Below are positions 31,654-32,666 of a stretch of 32,666 bases of DNA, one piece after another. Made by a program: the position numbers and the translations under genes. The DNA is taken from positions 1 to 32,666 of the forward strand of contig NZ_JAAAHS010000034.1 of NCBI RefSeq assembly GCF_009908195.1, written 5' to 3'. Each line of letters opens with the position of its first letter. Positions within the stretch are counted from its first letter, which is position 1. The notes beneath the pieces were generated by a model, which saw nothing but the letters and a program-made list of their open reading frames with translations, did not search any database and was not told the DNA's origin. This stretch comes from Streptomyces boluensis. Lineage in GTDB: Bacteria; Actinomycetota; Actinomycetes; Streptomycetales; Streptomycetaceae.

Positions 31654-32513
31654 TGGGCTCCTTCTACGGCGCGGGCTACGCGGACGGCGTCGGCGGTGGC
31701 ACGGACCTCGTGGACGCGCACCGCCCAGGCGCCTTCATGGGCGGCGATGGCGGAGACGGCGGCGGTGGCCGCGTCCCGTTCGCGGGCGGGCGGCGGGGCG
31801 GAGTCCGGGCCGTCGGCCAGGACGCGGCCGAGGAAACGTTTCCGAGAGGCTGCGACCAGGACCGGCAGGCCGAGGGAGCGCAGCTCCTTCATGTGGGCCA
31901 CCAGGGCGAGGTCGTGGTCGGCCTCCTTGGCGAAGCCGAGGCCCGGGTCGAGCACGATCCGCTCGGGTGCCACACCGCCCGCGACAACGGCCTCCACGCG
32001 CGCGTGGAGCTCGCTGACGACCTCGGCGACCACGTCCGCGTACACGGCGCGGTTGTTCATGTCCTGGCTGAAGCCGCGCCAGTGCATGACGACGAAGGGC
32101 GCGTGGTTGGCGGCGGCCATGGGGATCATCGCGGGGTCGGCGAGGCCGCCGCTGACGTCGTTGACGAGCACGGCGCCCGCGGTGAGCGCCTGTTCGGCGA
32201 CCGAGGCGCGCATGGTGTCCACGGAGACGGTGACGCCCTCGGAGGCGAGGCCGTGCACGACGGGCACGACCCTGCGCAGCTCCTCGGCCTCGTCCACGCG
32301 CGTGGCGCCGGGCCGGGTGGACTCGCCGCCGACATCGACCAGGTCGGCGCCCTGGGCGACCAGGTCGAGGCCGTGCTTGACGGCCGCGGTGGTATCGAAC
32401 CAGCGGCCGCCGTCGGAGAAGGAGTCGGGCGTCACGTTGACGACCCCCATCACCGCACAGCGGTCCCAGTCAGGAAGACCTTCGACCGTGCCCCGGCCTC
32501 GCAACGTACTCAT
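31650..32513 (-). CDS. folP: Dihydropteroate synthase
   Basis: A 287-residue DHPS, joining 6-hydroxymethyl-dihydropterin pyrophosphate and p-aminobenzoate to give dihydropteroate; it is the sulfonamide target. Motifs in order are GVVNVTPDSFSDGG, VDVGGESTRPGA, VSVDTMRASVA, VNDVSGG, VLDPGLGFAKEADH and AASRKRFLG. The ATG at 32513 is the probable start. It heads the leftward run to NTF2-like, folB, folK and DUF3180, and overlaps the NTF2-like gene by 4 nt. Confidence 0.96.
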   Translation of the reverse strand: MSTLRGRGTVEGLPDWDRCAVMGVVNVTPDSFSDGGRWFDTTAAVKHGLDLVAQGADLVDVGGESTRPGATRVDEAEELRRVVPVVHGLASEGVTVSVDTMRASVAEQALTAGAVLVNDVSGGLADPAMIPMAAANHAPFVVMHWRGFSQDMNNRAVYADVVAEVVSELHARVEAVVAGGVAPERIVLDPGLGFAKEADHDLALVAHMKELRSLGLPVLVAASRKRFLGRVLADGPDSAPPPARERDAATAAVSAIAAHEGAWAVRVHEVRATADAVRVARAVEGAQ

Positions 32514-32591
32514 GTCTCCAGCGTAGGCCCGGACGGGTGGCGGCTTGAACGGAGTCCCCGCCGCGGTGCTCGTGACGGCGTACCGGCCTGC

Positions 32592-32666
32592 TCACGCGGT
32601 CCGCATCCCCCGCTCCAGGGGCCGCTCGGGCGGCTCGGCGGCGGGGCCGTGCGGGCAGGGGCGCCG
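32592..32666 (-). CDS. Possible 3' end of a further leftward gene
   Basis: A minus-strand frame without stops runs in from the right edge to a TGA at 32594-32592, ending PPERPLERGMRTA. Twenty-four codons are visible. A gene upstream of folP is expected by analogy with other Streptomyces, but this tail has no recognisable motif. Confidence 0.25.
   Translation of the reverse strand, partial: RRPCPHGPAAEPPERPLERGMRTA

Overview
The window reads as a stretch of Streptomyces chromosome. GC content is very high, GTG and TTG starts are used alongside ATG, and almost every gene is a recognisable actinobacterial family. The gene order (zinc-free ribosomal proteins, aldehyde dehydrogenase, glutamate decarboxylase, tipA, ppa, dacB, tilS, hpt, ftsH, folate genes) agrees with what I remember of the conserved core arm of Streptomyces coelicolor; that comparison is from memory. 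No tRNA, rRNA, insertion sequence, prophage or CRISPR array was seen.

Region 1 (1-5600): a nitrilase-superfamily amidohydrolase, a DUF2786 protein and a two-module FUSC-type membrane protein, all on +, then a small lipoprotein on -.

Region 2 (5590-8038): a zinc-starvation block. rpsN and rpmB (-) diverge from rpmG, rpmE2, a CobW-like gene and rpsR (+). The five ribosomal proteins lack the paired cysteines of the zinc-binding forms. A Zur-box-like dyad lies inside the probable leaderless rpmG promoter. The CobW-like protein keeps the CxCC motif but has lost its GTPase motifs.

Region 3 (8240-10515): a WhiJ/AbaA-type regulatory set: DUF397 protein, HATPase (anti-sigma-like) protein and XRE-DUF5753 regulator. 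A nearly identical 30-bp element, in the same orientation relative to the gene, stands in front of the DUF397 and HATPase genes. This is the most unusual signal I found. The XRE gene carries a Streptomyces REP-like hairpin translated within its N-terminus.

Region 4 (10639-17078): aldehyde dehydrogenase; a divergent PadR/VOC pair around an 18-bp dyad; a DinB protein; gadB; tipA with a 19-bp-spacer MerR promoter and an internal TipAS-type start; and a YbjQ-family protein.

Region 5 (17248-28255): DedA and ThrE-type membrane proteins converge on a large nested hairpin. ppa and dacB diverge. They are followed by a zincin, tilS (tRNA-Ile lysidine synthetase), hpt (purine salvage), ftsH (membrane protease) and folE (first step of folate synthesis), with a strong terminator between ftsH and folE.

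Region 6 (28261-32666): an aldo/keto reductase on +, meeting a leftward folate cluster folP, NTF2-like, folB, folK, DUF3180. folP/NTF2-like and folB/folK overlap by 4 nt, suggesting translational coupling. The right edge may hold the last codons of another leftward gene.
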